From: Calditrichia bacterium
GTDB taxonomy: Bacteria > Calditrichota > Calditrichia > RBG-13-44-9 > J075
Direction of reading: 5' to 3'
Length of the DNA stretch: 64,000 nucleotides
Assembly: GCA_028284445.1 (NCBI GenBank)
Contig: JANQRS010000021.1
Span: forward strand, 186,001 to 250,000
The position numbers and the translations under genes are program-made. Below are positions 51,770 to 61,129 of this stretch, piece by piece. Position 1 is the stretch's first letter, and every line of letters starts with the position of its first letter. The notes under the pieces were generated by a model. It did no database searches and was not told where the DNA came from. It saw only the letters and a program-made list of their open reading frames with translations.

Positions 51770-54100
51770 CTATCTTGTGACTGAGAAGTTAAGATAAGCC
51801 GTTCGGCCAGCTGCCGGATACGCCTGATTGCTACCAGCACCGGACAGGTAGTATCTTTCGTTAAATATGTTTTTGAAGTTCACCTGTGCTTTGACCAGAT
51901 TGCTGATCTGATAGGAGACAACTGCATCGACAGTTTGGAACCCGGGCAGTTGTTCTTCGCTACTTGTAAAGGTCTTCCAATCCGTCTGGAAAAAGATGCC
52001 GGAACCGATACCGATTCGATTCTCAAGTTGATAATTTAGCCACAGACTACCGGTATGATCTGGCGCGCCACCTACTTCGCGGCCTTCAAGAAAAACCGGG
52101 TCATCGATTACACGTCCGTCCAAATAGTTGTAATTGGCAACAACGGAAAGACTTTTTGTCACATCACCGATGACATCCAGTTCAACCCCATCCGCTCTCT
52201 GTTCGCTACCCTGTACAACCTGGAAGACACCGTTACTATCCCGAAAAAAGCTAAGAACATTCGAACGGTCAAGGCGGAACAATGCCACGGTCGTTGAAAC
52301 TGCTCCATCCAGCCAATCCGCTTTAGCACCAATTTCATACTGTTTGCCAAAGTTTGGCTCAAAGGGTTCACCATCACTGCCGACAAAAGTGACCGGGGCA
52401 AAGGATTCGCTGTAACTTCCGTAAACAGACAGCCAGGACTGTGGCTGATAAACGAGCCCATACTGTGGCGTGAACTCTTCAGCAGAAATATTGGTATTAT
52501 TGCCACTTAGTAAGTTCCGATTCTCCTGATCGAAGGTCGTAAAGCGAAAACCAATTAAAGCATGAATCTTAGGCGTAAGCTTGATTCGATCTTGCAAATA
52601 AACACCGAGCAAATCGACATCCTGATCAGAATCGACGCTCAAATCAAGGGTTGAAGCATCGGGAATGCCGGTTTGCACCGGATCGAATATGTCGATTGGG
52701 TCAATTGCGGTTTGTCGGCGATCGCTTTGTTGATTCGTTCTCTGAAGGTTGACGCCGATAGCAATATCGTGTTCTACACCCTTAGTCTTTAGATTGCCAA
52801 GGAGATTAAGTTCTCCAAAGTAAAACCGGACATCCTGGTTATTGTATTGCAATGTTCTAGACAATGTTCTGCCATCAGCAGCGAGGCTTCCATAAAAGAG
52901 GCTATTTGGTTCGCGGTCATAATTGGAGATGTTCAGCACGTTCTGAATCTTGAATTGGTTATTGAAATTATGTTCAAATGTTGACGTTGCCGTAATTAAG
53001 TTGCGTTTATATTCAGCATCCTTTTCGCCAAGGAAAAGCGAACGGGACTGCGAGTCGAGACTTTCGAACGTTGCCTCCGGTGAGACGATGCCTCGATCGG
53101 TTACCCCACGATCGTATTTGAATTCCCCCTCAAATAGTAGTTTCGTCTCCTGGGATGGTTGCCATGCAAGTGATGGTGCCGCAAAGAAATAGGAATAGTC
53201 AACAACATCGCGATAGCTTTCGCGATTCTGATATGACAGATTTAGACGATAAAGCAGGTTTTTATCAAGATTTAGAGGACCCGTTGCGTCAACCAAAGCC
53301 TCCAGGTAGCTAAATTGTCCGCCGGTGATCTGAGCTCGATAATAGGGTACTGGCTGCGGTTTTTTGGTAACGATATTAATGATCCCCCCCGGCTCCAAGC
53401 GACCATATAAAACCGAAGAGGGCCCTTTAAGCAATTCAACACGCTCGGCATTGGAATTAAGTAGATGCTCAGACTTGGATAATTCGATACCATTTCTACG
53501 GAAATTACCATCGCTATCCATATAGAAACCGCGCAGTGCGTAGTTTTCCGACTGACCGGAGTTTGTACTCGCATGAATAACCCCGCTGAGATTACGAACA
53601 GCTTCCGGTAAGGTGGTCACATACTGCTGTTCAAAGGCTTTTGGCGGAAGTACGCTAATCGCTTGAGGTATCTCAAGGATGCTCATTTCTGCCTTTGAAG
53701 CAACCCGAGTTCGACGAGCAATGACCATCACTTCTCCCATTGCCAAGGCGACCGACCTTAAATCAACATCGACAACTGTTGTTTCTCCGCTGGCGATGCT
53801 CACTTCACGGGAAGCAACTTCGTATCCAATACTTCTAAGTTCCAGTGTGTATTCACCGGCCGGTACGTTTTTAATCTGATATACGCCGTCGGTAGTCGTT
53901 GCAGCGCCATAGGTCGTGCCATTCAAGCTAACATTGACACTCGCTAGTGGCTTCCCGGTCTTATTGTCGACAATCGTGCCTTCAAGGCTCCCTGTTTGAG
54001 AATATCCTACTGTTGTTATCAGTAACGCAAAAAAAATAGCGATGGTCAAATTTGTAGCGTGTGCTAGTTGTGCAATGAAATCACCTTGCTTCGCATTCAT
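51770..54100 (-). CDS. TonB-dependent siderophore/metallophore receptor
   Basis: The 776-residue receptor has a signal sequence (to GYSQ), a carboxypeptidase-like domain (GSLEGTIVDNKTGKPLASVNVSLNGT, about 37-120), a plug with the siderophore-receptor pattern (ILEIPQAISVLPPKAFEQQ, NYALRGFYMDSDGNFRRNGIE, ERVELLKGPSSVLYGRLEPGGIINIVTKKP split across about 150-270) and a barrel ending in LNFSVTR. The plug features are those of FhuA/FpvA-type receptors, which import metal chelates rather than free metal. Upstream are the propeller lipoprotein and another receptor whose promoter carries a Zur operator, so the cargo may be a zinc chelate. GGGGTGAAAG precedes the ATG. Confidence 0.92.
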   Translation of the reverse strand: MNAKQGDFIAQLAHATNLTIAIFFALLITTVGYSQTGSLEGTIVDNKTGKPLASVNVSLNGTTYGAATTTDGVYQIKNVPAGEYTLELRSIGYEVASREVSIASGETTVVDVDLRSVALAMGEVMVIARRTRVASKAEMSILEIPQAISVLPPKAFEQQYVTTLPEAVRNLSGVIHASTNSGQSENYALRGFYMDSDGNFRRNGIELSKSEHLLNSNAERVELLKGPSSVLYGRLEPGGIINIVTKKPQPVPYYRAQITGGQFSYLEALVDATGPLNLDKNLLYRLNLSYQNRESYRDVVDYSYFFAAPSLAWQPSQETKLLFEGEFKYDRGVTDRGIVSPEATFESLDSQSRSLFLGEKDAEYKRNLITATSTFEHNFNNQFKIQNVLNISNYDREPNSLFYGSLAADGRTLSRTLQYNNQDVRFYFGELNLLGNLKTKGVEHDIAIGVNLQRTNQQSDRRQTAIDPIDIFDPVQTGIPDASTLDLSVDSDQDVDLLGVYLQDRIKLTPKIHALIGFRFTTFDQENRNLLSGNNTNISAEEFTPQYGLVYQPQSWLSVYGSYSESFAPVTFVGSDGEPFEPNFGKQYEIGAKADWLDGAVSTTVALFRLDRSNVLSFFRDSNGVFQVVQGSEQRADGVELDVIGDVTKSLSVVANYNYLDGRVIDDPVFLEGREVGGAPDHTGSLWLNYQLENRIGIGSGIFFQTDWKTFTSSEEQLPGFQTVDAVVSYQISNLVKAQVNFKNIFNERYYLSGAGSNQAYPAAGRTAYLNFSVTR

Positions 54101-54226
54101 CTTTCACCCCTGTAATTTTTGAGGGTCAAACTATGCATACTATTTAGTTAGGTGCTAAGATTATCGTGGCCGCCAAGACTACCATTAGGCTGATTCTCTT
54201 TCATAAAATATCCGGCCGGATGACAA

Positions 54227-55420
54227 TCATCTGTTCATGGGGCTGAGAAACAAGGGGTCCCCTTGAATATTGACCAACGGCGACTGGCTGGTTTCCCCGG
54301 TAGATAAGTCGTACGTATAAATGCCTATCCCGGTTGTTGTGGAAAGCGCTGCGAGCAACTTGTTGTCGTATAACGCCACGTCCGCTAATAATTTGGAATA
54401 CGGGAACATGATACGCTCCGCAGATTTAGCCACAAGATCAACTTTGATGATGGCGCCGGGACGATCATTAATAAAATCCGGCGGGTTACTGGCCAAAGCC
54501 GGCACGTTGGCGATTCCATAGACGGTGTTATTTCCAGCATACTGAATCTGGTTAAAATAATTGATGCCACCATCAACATTTGCTATGGTCAACTCATCCA
54601 GATATAGAATGTAGTTAGGATCAAATTCGGTAGTGCCTGCATTGATGCGCAGGAATCCTGCTCGTTGTCCAGGAACAAATCCCCAGGAACCAACAAAGCT
54701 CACATAGATGTTTTCGTTCTCATCCATAAAGAAGAAGGATTGGTCTCCAGTCCTGCCACAGTAGCTGCCACCACGCTCATCGATGATATAGTCCTGAACG
54801 GTATTGCTAGTGATATCAATCGTCAACAGATGCACTCCGGGATGCCCGGTGACACCATCCGGAGATTGAGCCAGCCCAACAAACAAAGTGTTACCTCGTA
54901 ATAGCAAATTAGTTGGATCCGGGTTGTTATCTTCAACGGCATAGTCCGGGCCCGAAAGATCGATAACAGCAGTTTGTTCCATCGTTGTAGGATTAAATTC
55001 CACTATTTGACCGGCGTAGTGCAGTGTCAAATAAGCCTTGGTGTCATTGATCACTAAAATATCCGATGGATAAGAAGCTTGATTAGTAACCATAGAGCCT
55101 GACAGCGTAAGATTGCCATCTTCATCGATATTGTATTTTTCAACAATATCTCCGCTGAGGTTAGGGCATGTAAAGAGCCAGTCCTCGTGCACAAAAAGAT
55201 AGGCATAGAACGTTGTTTCAATCGCCTCTGTGTTGTCGACGTTTTCTTGCGACAACCCCGGAATTGTTGAAATAAATGAACTGCTTCCAAGTGTCGTGGA
55301 CAGGATAATGTCATTAACAGCGTCGGAGGGATCCATAGGACTTGACTCATCGTTACAGGCAATGAACAGAATTAGGGTTGCGGCAAGAAAAGCAATAAAA
55401 CCATAATTACGTTTGATCAT
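54227..55420 (-). CDS. Propeller-like lipoprotein (DUF4374/XusB-like)
   Basis: The 397-residue product has a lipoprotein signal with lipobox LFIAC (Cys22). The rest is beta-rich with repeated strand patterns (DIVEKYNIDEDGNL, GQIVEFNPTTMEQTAVIDL, GAIIKVDLVAKSAERIMFP, GIGIYTYDLSTGE), compatible with a seven-bladed propeller. Its position between two TonB receptor genes and its size recall DUF4374 lipoproteins, including XusB of Bacteroides, which binds xenosiderophores at the cell surface; that link is from general knowledge and not proven here. The gene lies 37 nt after the first receptor gene and 126 nt before the second. Confidence 0.75.
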   Translation of the reverse strand: MIKRNYGFIAFLAATLILFIACNDESSPMDPSDAVNDIILSTTLGSSSFISTIPGLSQENVDNTEAIETTFYAYLFVHEDWLFTCPNLSGDIVEKYNIDEDGNLTLSGSMVTNQASYPSDILVINDTKAYLTLHYAGQIVEFNPTTMEQTAVIDLSGPDYAVEDNNPDPTNLLLRGNTLFVGLAQSPDGVTGHPGVHLLTIDITSNTVQDYIIDERGGSYCGRTGDQSFFFMDENENIYVSFVGSWGFVPGQRAGFLRINAGTTEFDPNYILYLDELTIANVDGGINYFNQIQYAGNNTVYGIANVPALASNPPDFINDRPGAIIKVDLVAKSAERIMFPYSKLLADVALYDNKLLAALSTTTGIGIYTYDLSTGETSQSPLVNIQGDPLFLSPMNR

Positions 55421-55457
55421 TATATGCTCCTTTTGTAATCCATTCCGGATATTGGGG

Positions 55458-57806
55458 TTATTTTCCGAAAATAGTTCGTCTCAGTTTAATCGCGAAGATT
55501 CTCCCCGGCAGGGGATTGTTGAAAATATTGTAGGTTCTTTCGTTGGTAAGGTTTTTTATTTCGGCACTTACAAAAAAGGTGTTGGCATTAAAAGAAAATT
55601 CCAAGCCTGCCGTGTGTTCGGTAGAAGAAGGGATTCTCAGGTTTTGGTTGTTGCTAACCTCCCATCCGTAGAAGAACTCCTCCACATAGCTACTTTCCAG
55701 GTAGACCTTGGTTTTTTGATTGTCGCCAAACAGCTCACGAAAAGTGTATTCGACCCCAAGGTTTCCAAACAACCAGGGGATATTCGGGACTCGAAGGCCT
55801 TCTGTAGGATTTGGAACACTCGTTGCGGGCAGGAATTCTAGAATGTCGCGTGAATCCTGGTAGGTAGCATTAAGGTAAGCATAGAGATTATTAGTAACAT
55901 CCGCCTTAATTTCCGCGTCCGCACCCACAATTCGGGTTTCTCCCAAATTTACATATCCATTCGTAATACCATTCCCGGTAAGCTGGATCATGTCATTCAG
56001 TCGCATATAAAAGCCGTTTACCTCAATCTGGAAGCGCCGGTAATGGGAGTCCAGCTTATCAAAGAGGAAACCCGCATGAAAATTGTGGCTGCTTTCCGGC
56101 TTAATGTCCGGCGAAGGCTGAAGAAAAATGCCATCACCGTAGAGTTCGTTTGCAGTAGGCAGGCGGAGCGCACGCTCGTACGAAAATTTCAGCATTATTT
56201 GTTCATTAAGGCGCAAACGTATCCCATTATTGAAACCAAACTCTCCCACGAAGTTGCTGGTTTTAGCCGGAGGCTGTCCGGAGCCACTACCGTAAATATC
56301 CGATTCGTAACCCTCGGAGTAAAACGCATAATGCTTGCCACCCACGACATTGGCCAGACGTCCCCCCAGGAAGGATATCTCGTGGGTCAATCCCAGTGTA
56401 TTGCTGACGATTTTGCTCTTCTGCTGGGAAATATCATAACCCAAATATTCATTCTGCAATGGATCCTCAGGAGAAAATGTAGAGTATCGTGAGGACAGGT
56501 TGAGGTTATAAGATTGTGTCGATGACTTGTCAAGATTTAAATTGATTCGCTGTGAGCCTTCAAAAATCCTATTGTCAGAATTCTGACCGGAAAATCCCAA
56601 TTCACCAATACCGCTGGGACTGAGGAATCGTTCTCCCTGAAAGGTATAGCGGTAACGGGAAGTATCAACCATTTGGCTGTAACCCAGGGGAAGTATGAGT
56701 GAGTAATTGAAATCGAGGTTTTCATGGAAGAAGCCGGTCTTATCCATTGCCAATGCCCCTACGTAAGCCTGATACTTGCTCTGGGCATGCTGAATGTTTT
56801 GCTGGACCCCCTGGAGCTCCTTCTTGCCGTAAAGAATTGGCATTTCAAGTTCAATCTCATCGAACCACAACTTTGAAAATGACAGCGATACTGCACCCAC
56901 CACCGAGGTAAAGGCATCATGATCCCTGTTTATTTCCAGGCCAGGCTGAAAGGGAGAAGCCATCGTGTAGTTATTCTCAGCAAAAGTAAACCACCCGCCT
57001 GCGCCTACCTTTATCCCGGGAGCAGGAAAATTCTTAACAAACACCGTTGAGATATTATTGGTGTTAAAAGACTGGCGACTCAATCCTAAATCCAGGTAGT
57101 CGGTTTCGTATTCGTTCATCACGACATTAATCGCTCCACCCAGGCCATTCCCCCCGAAACGAGCAGGGATAATGCCTTTGTATACCTCAATACGCTTTAT
57201 AAAAATCAGTGGAATATCATTAATGCCGAACGTGCCGTCCGGCGTATTCAGCGGCCGGCCGTCAATAAACACCTGTACTTGCTTACCTTCCAGGCCGCGG
57301 ATGGAAATACGTGATTCACTCCCGGTGCCGCCGGCCTGTCGAAGTTGAACGCCCGCTGCCCGGCTTAAAACCTCGTTGAGGTCGATAGCACGAGCTTGAA
57401 CGGCCTGGGCATCAATGACAGATACTGAAAAGGGCTGCTTCCGAACGGCCTCTATTTCCTCCCGATGCCCAAGAACCAGGACTGATGAACTGCTCAGTAC
57501 GGTTTGCCTCAAATGAAATGTCAGCTTTATTGACTGATCAACTCTTATCTCGATGGTCTGCTGGCTTTCCTCGTAGCCAACAAGGTAGGCCGATACCGTG
57601 TATTCACCGGCCGGTATACCAACAATACGATAATAGCCGTCCGCATCGCTGGCTGCACCCAGTACTGTTCCCTCGATGCTCACATTCACGCCCTCCAGCG
57701 GCTCACCGGTCTTAGCAGTCAGAATTATTCCATGCACTTCTCCGGAGGGTGAGGCGCTTATAAAACCAACAGCAAACACGATGAAAAGCAGGATATTCTT
57801 TAACAT
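55458..57806 (-). CDS. TonB-dependent receptor, first gene of a Zur-type operon
   Basis: The 782-residue protein has a signal peptide, a carboxypeptidase-like domain (GEVHGIILTAKTGEPLEGVNVSIEGT, about 21-110), a plug with RISIRGLEGKQVQVFIDGRPLNTPDG and KRIEVYKGIIPARFGGNGLGGAINVVM (about 165-230), and a barrel ending in IKLRRTIFGK. The plug is of the FecA/BtuB kind used for substrates with an outer-membrane ligand. GAGGACAT precedes the start at 57806. A perfect 23-base operator (57908-57930) and a consensus FCB promoter lie about 100 bases upstream, so this gene and probably the four downstream genes respond to zinc. It is not closely related to the ZnuD-like receptor at 35828. Confidence 0.9.
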   Translation of the reverse strand: MLKNILLFIVFAVGFISASPSGEVHGIILTAKTGEPLEGVNVSIEGTVLGAASDADGYYRIVGIPAGEYTVSAYLVGYEESQQTIEIRVDQSIKLTFHLRQTVLSSSSVLVLGHREEIEAVRKQPFSVSVIDAQAVQARAIDLNEVLSRAAGVQLRQAGGTGSESRISIRGLEGKQVQVFIDGRPLNTPDGTFGINDIPLIFIKRIEVYKGIIPARFGGNGLGGAINVVMNEYETDYLDLGLSRQSFNTNNISTVFVKNFPAPGIKVGAGGWFTFAENNYTMASPFQPGLEINRDHDAFTSVVGAVSLSFSKLWFDEIELEMPILYGKKELQGVQQNIQHAQSKYQAYVGALAMDKTGFFHENLDFNYSLILPLGYSQMVDTSRYRYTFQGERFLSPSGIGELGFSGQNSDNRIFEGSQRINLNLDKSSTQSYNLNLSSRYSTFSPEDPLQNEYLGYDISQQKSKIVSNTLGLTHEISFLGGRLANVVGGKHYAFYSEGYESDIYGSGSGQPPAKTSNFVGEFGFNNGIRLRLNEQIMLKFSYERALRLPTANELYGDGIFLQPSPDIKPESSHNFHAGFLFDKLDSHYRRFQIEVNGFYMRLNDMIQLTGNGITNGYVNLGETRIVGADAEIKADVTNNLYAYLNATYQDSRDILEFLPATSVPNPTEGLRVPNIPWLFGNLGVEYTFRELFGDNQKTKVYLESSYVEEFFYGWEVSNNQNLRIPSSTEHTAGLEFSFNANTFFVSAEIKNLTNERTYNIFNNPLPGRIFAIKLRRTIFGK

Positions 57807-57907
57807 AATGTCCTCAAAAGTTGAGCTAAAAAGCGGTCGCTTGGCTTTCGTTTTGTTAGTCAGTCGCGAATATTGCTATGCCAAAGAAACGGTCAAAGTG
57901 CTTTAAG

Positions 57908-57930
57908 TTATTGCAACTCAGTTGCAATAA
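57908..57930. promoter_or_regulatory. Putative Zur operator 5
   Basis: A perfect inverted repeat with 11-base arms, TTATTGCAACT and AGTTGCAATAA, around a central C. It overlaps the -7 element of the minus-strand promoter at 57925-57956. The gap 57807-58162 (356 nt) contains no gene apart from these sites; a small TTCG-loop hairpin is at 58091-58105. Confidence 0.87.
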
Positions 57931-57956
57931 TACAAAATACGATATTCTTTTGCAAA
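57925..57956 (-). promoter_or_regulatory. FCB-type promoter of the TonB operon
   Basis: On the minus strand TTTG (57956-57953) and TATTATTG (57932-57925) are separated by 20 bases, the same elements and spacing as the promoter at 34246-34277. Confidence 0.7.
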
Positions 57957-58162
57957 TCTATTTTTTTCGAAGAAGCGCATATTTTGAGGAAATTACCGGA
58001 AGTCTGAGTCGGACAGTAAACGACCCAAATATATTTGGAACAAATGAGAAATTTTCGTTATCTTAATTGGAGAAAACTAACATGGGGGAATCGCACTTCG
58101 AGTGCGGTATAATAACTTGTAAATGCATCTGTTGATTAAGTTCGAAGTAGAGAAAACAGAAA

Positions 58163-58447
58163 ATGCAGGCAATTTCGAAAACGATTCTGATTCTCACCAC
58201 CGTTTTCCTGCTAGGGGTAACCGTTGTCCTGCCCTTATTGCACCATCACCCAGATTCTGTTGAGGAACCATCAGATTGTTTGGCAAACGCGCTGGAGACC
58301 AATCTCCACTCCTGCCAAAATGCTCAACTTGTTTTCCTAAAAATACCTCATAATCAACCTTCCGATGAGTTCGTTTCATTGGAGTCTCCCGAATTCCTTA
58401 CCTTTGGCGGCTATCTATTCGTCAATAAAGCCCCTCCCACCCTCTAA
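58163..58447 (+). CDS. Small His/Cys membrane protein with NKAPP end, copy 2
   Basis: The 94-residue product has one N-terminal hydrophobic helix (TILILTTVFLLGVTVVLPLL), then HHHPDSVEEPSDC and HSC, which could bind metal, and ends GYLFVNKAPPTL. It shares the exact NKAPP end and general plan with the protein at 34365-34664 but is otherwise diverged and lacks the second long helix. It is divergent from the Zur-type TonB operon, starting 232 bases from operator 5; I see no consensus promoter for it overlapping the operator, so co-regulation is plausible but not shown. The ribosome binding site is weak. Confidence 0.65.
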   Translation: MQAISKTILILTTVFLLGVTVVLPLLHHHPDSVEEPSDCLANALETNLHSCQNAQLVFLKIPHNQPSDEFVSLESPEFLTFGGYLFVNKAPPTL

Positions 58448-58497
58448 TTGTATCAACATCAAAAATGCGGATTATCTGCTAAAAGCCTATAACAGAC

Positions 58498-58650
58498 GAA
58501 AGCCGTTCGACAGAGATTTTCACAGATAAAAAGCAGGCCAAGAGATAAAGGGCAAATCCTTTTCTCATCCTCTTGCTTCAAAATCATCCGTGTGGATCTG
58601 TGAAGATCCGCGTGAATCCGTGTCGGGAGGTTTTGGGCTTTTAGTCATAA
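58498..58650. repeat. Divergent member of the dispersed intergenic repeat
   Basis: This gene-free stretch contains AGATTTTCACAGAT, GTGGATCTGTGAAGATCCGCG and GGTTTTGGGCTTTTAG. The reverse complement of the last part lines up with the CCCAAAACCTC...ACACAGAT flank of copy B at 48496-48550. The core 117 bases of copies A and B are not preserved. Confidence 0.6.
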
Positions 58651-58684
58651 CTTTGGCACATAATAGACTAAACAGGCCTTTATT

Positions 58685-61096
58685 ATGGATATCATCCTGA
58701 AAGACATTCGTTTTGCAATGCGCGTTTTAAGCAAGCGACCGAGCTTCTCTCTTGTCATCATTATTACGTTGGCGCTGGCAATCGGTGCAAATACAGCCAT
58801 TTTCAGTTTTGTCAATGCAATTCTGCTAAGCCCTCTCCCCTATGGCCAGGCCGAGCAACTGGTCATACTTGAAACCGAACGCGGTAATGAGAAGGGGCAG
58901 TTGTCGCTTCGCGACGTGACGGACATTCTCGAGGAAACCACCATTTTCGATGATATTGCCGTTTATGGCTCCAACTCCGCCTACAATATTAGCGGCGACG
59001 GCCAACCGCCGGACGAGCTATTGGCAACCCTCTGTTCCAGTAATTTGTTCGAAGTACTTGCCGTGGACATGCCGGTGGGCGGCGTCTGGCCGGAGGAGTT
59101 TGACCGCAGGCGTAATCACAGCATCGTTCTGACCCACAAAGTATGGCAGGAACGCTATCAGGGCCGTGAGGACATTCTCGACCAAATCGTGAAGCTTGAT
59201 GGCTACGATGGCTATCGCATCTTTGGGGTGCTACCGCCGAATATCCACTTCCCATTCCACTCAGCTTTATTCCGCTCCATTGCATATTACGACCTCGATG
59301 AGACCAAGCGCAGCAACCGCTGGTATGAAGCGGTTGGCCGCCTCAAAAACGGTGTCACCTATCAGCAGGCAAATGCCGAGCTTCAGACACTGAGCAAACG
59401 CCTCGCCAATGATTTCGGCGACAGCAATTTTGAACTCGGCTTTACCGTCAAGCCACTGGAACAAATATACCGCGGAGAAGTGCGGCCATATCTCTGGCTG
59501 CTTTTTGGGTCAGTCGTTCTCATCCTTTTAATCGCCTGTGTCAATGTGATTAATCTCTTGCTGGCACGTGCAGTCACGCGGGAAAAGGAATTTGCGATTC
59601 GCACCGCTGTAGGTTCGGGAAAATCCAAGCTGATTCGCCAATTGCTCTTTGAAAGCTGTCTGCTTTCCCTTGCCGGAGGTATTCTGGGTTTGGCAGCGGC
59701 ATATTGGTGGGTTGATTTGCTGACACAAATGATCCGTGCGGACCTACCGACCTGGATCACCGTCGAGGTTGATCCCTGGGTGCTGGGATTTACCTTTGTA
59801 GTCGCTATCGTCGTCGGCATCATCGCCGGCATGTTCCCAATCTGGCATACATTCCGCACCAATACTGCCCAGGTGCTGAAGGAAGGAAAAAGCGGAAGCG
59901 GCGGCCGTCAGCGGCGATTTTTATATCGTGGTCTAATGGTGACCGAAATGGTTTTGGCGGTTATCATGCTAATCGGCGCAGGCTTGATGGTGAAAAGCTA
60001 TCTAAACATGCAGCAGGTGGAACTCGGTTTTGAACCTGAGAATCTATCGACCTTCCGCGTTGCACTGGGATGGAAATCCTACCAGAAACCGGAGCAGAAA
60101 TCCGCCTATTACAAGCAAGCTTTGGCGGAAATCTCTGCCCTGCCGGAGATCGAGGCGATTACGATGAGCGGCAATCCGCCTTTTGGTCCACATGAACAAA
60201 AGTCGACATTTACTGTCGAGGGACAATCGATCTATGCGCAGCAAAAGAACCCGTTCATAAACTACAAGAGAATTGCCCCAAATTACTTCCAGGTTATGGA
60301 AATTGATCTGTTGAGAGGCCGGGCCTTCAATGACTTCGACGTTCGTGGGAGTGTGCCGGTAACAATCATCAATGAAAAATTGGCTCGTAAGCTTTGGCCG
60401 GATGGCAGCGCCATTGGCAAGAAGATAAAATTCCAGGAACCCGATTCTGAATGGCAATATATGACCATCGTTGGGATATCGCGGGATGTACTACACAATC
60501 ACCTGACCGCCGAACCGGGATATGATGTTTACTATCCCTATTTTCAAACACCCATGCTCTCGCAATACCTGATCTTCAAAACCCAGGCGTCGATGTCGGA
60601 ATTACGCCCGAAGTTAAATGATGTCATCCTGGGCATCGATCCGGAGCAATGTGCCTACGATTTCCTGACGATGGATGATCGTATCCAAAGCAAGGTCTGG
60701 CAAAAGACGGTCACCAGCAGCTTGTTTGTGGCATTCGGATTCTTGGCAGCACTCCTGGCCGCCATCGGGATCTTTAGCGTCACGTCCTATGCTGTCAGCC
60801 GTCGCACAAAGGAAATGGGCATTCGCCGCGTCTTTGGCGCCGGCGCCGGCGACGTCTTTAATACGATCTTGAAGGAAAACTTCAGACTGACGGCATTGAG
60901 CGTCGTGATTGGACTGGGCCTGGCATTCTTACTGACACGTTTTATGGAGGACATCCTATTTAACGTCAGCTCTATAGATCCCTACATTTTTGCTGCCGTT
61001 CCGTTGGTCTTGGTTTTCGTCGCCTTCCTGGCCGGTTTAGCACCGGCATTCAAGGCCGCACGCGTTAAAGCGATTACGGCGCTGAAATATGAATGA
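58685..61096 (+). CDS. ADOP-type (MacB/FtsX-like) ABC permease
   Basis: The 803-residue protein has the two-part plan of the acidobacterial duplicated orphan permease family. It starts with DIRFAMRVLSKRPSFSLVIIITLALAIGANTAIFS, then has a periplasmic MacB core domain, three helices with the FtsX-type motif REKEFAIRTAVGSGKSKLIRQLLFES, a central helix and second MacB core, and a final three-helix unit with RRTKEMGIRRVFGAGAGDVF. Such proteins extrude or sense molecules with a separate ATPase or act on the cell envelope; no ATPase is encoded next to it. It stands alone on plus, convergent with the DUF5916 gene. Confidence 0.9.
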   Translation: MDIILKDIRFAMRVLSKRPSFSLVIIITLALAIGANTAIFSFVNAILLSPLPYGQAEQLVILETERGNEKGQLSLRDVTDILEETTIFDDIAVYGSNSAYNISGDGQPPDELLATLCSSNLFEVLAVDMPVGGVWPEEFDRRRNHSIVLTHKVWQERYQGREDILDQIVKLDGYDGYRIFGVLPPNIHFPFHSALFRSIAYYDLDETKRSNRWYEAVGRLKNGVTYQQANAELQTLSKRLANDFGDSNFELGFTVKPLEQIYRGEVRPYLWLLFGSVVLILLIACVNVINLLLARAVTREKEFAIRTAVGSGKSKLIRQLLFESCLLSLAGGILGLAAAYWWVDLLTQMIRADLPTWITVEVDPWVLGFTFVVAIVVGIIAGMFPIWHTFRTNTAQVLKEGKSGSGGRQRRFLYRGLMVTEMVLAVIMLIGAGLMVKSYLNMQQVELGFEPENLSTFRVALGWKSYQKPEQKSAYYKQALAEISALPEIEAITMSGNPPFGPHEQKSTFTVEGQSIYAQQKNPFINYKRIAPNYFQVMEIDLLRGRAFNDFDVRGSVPVTIINEKLARKLWPDGSAIGKKIKFQEPDSEWQYMTIVGISRDVLHNHLTAEPGYDVYYPYFQTPMLSQYLIFKTQASMSELRPKLNDVILGIDPEQCAYDFLTMDDRIQSKVWQKTVTSSLFVAFGFLAALLAAIGIFSVTSYAVSRRTKEMGIRRVFGAGAGDVFNTILKENFRLTALSVVIGLGLAFLLTRFMEDILFNVSSIDPYIFAAVPLVLVFVAFLAGLAPAFKAARVKAITALKYE

Positions 61097-61129
61097 TGGG
61101 GGCATAGCATCATCCCAGCCCTGACGTTT

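Noticed and set aside
58091..58105. CGCACT-TCG-AGTGCG hairpin upstream of the second NKAPP gene
   Set aside because: Six-base arms and no T run; not enough to call a terminator or operator, and it is not repeated elsewhere in the window.
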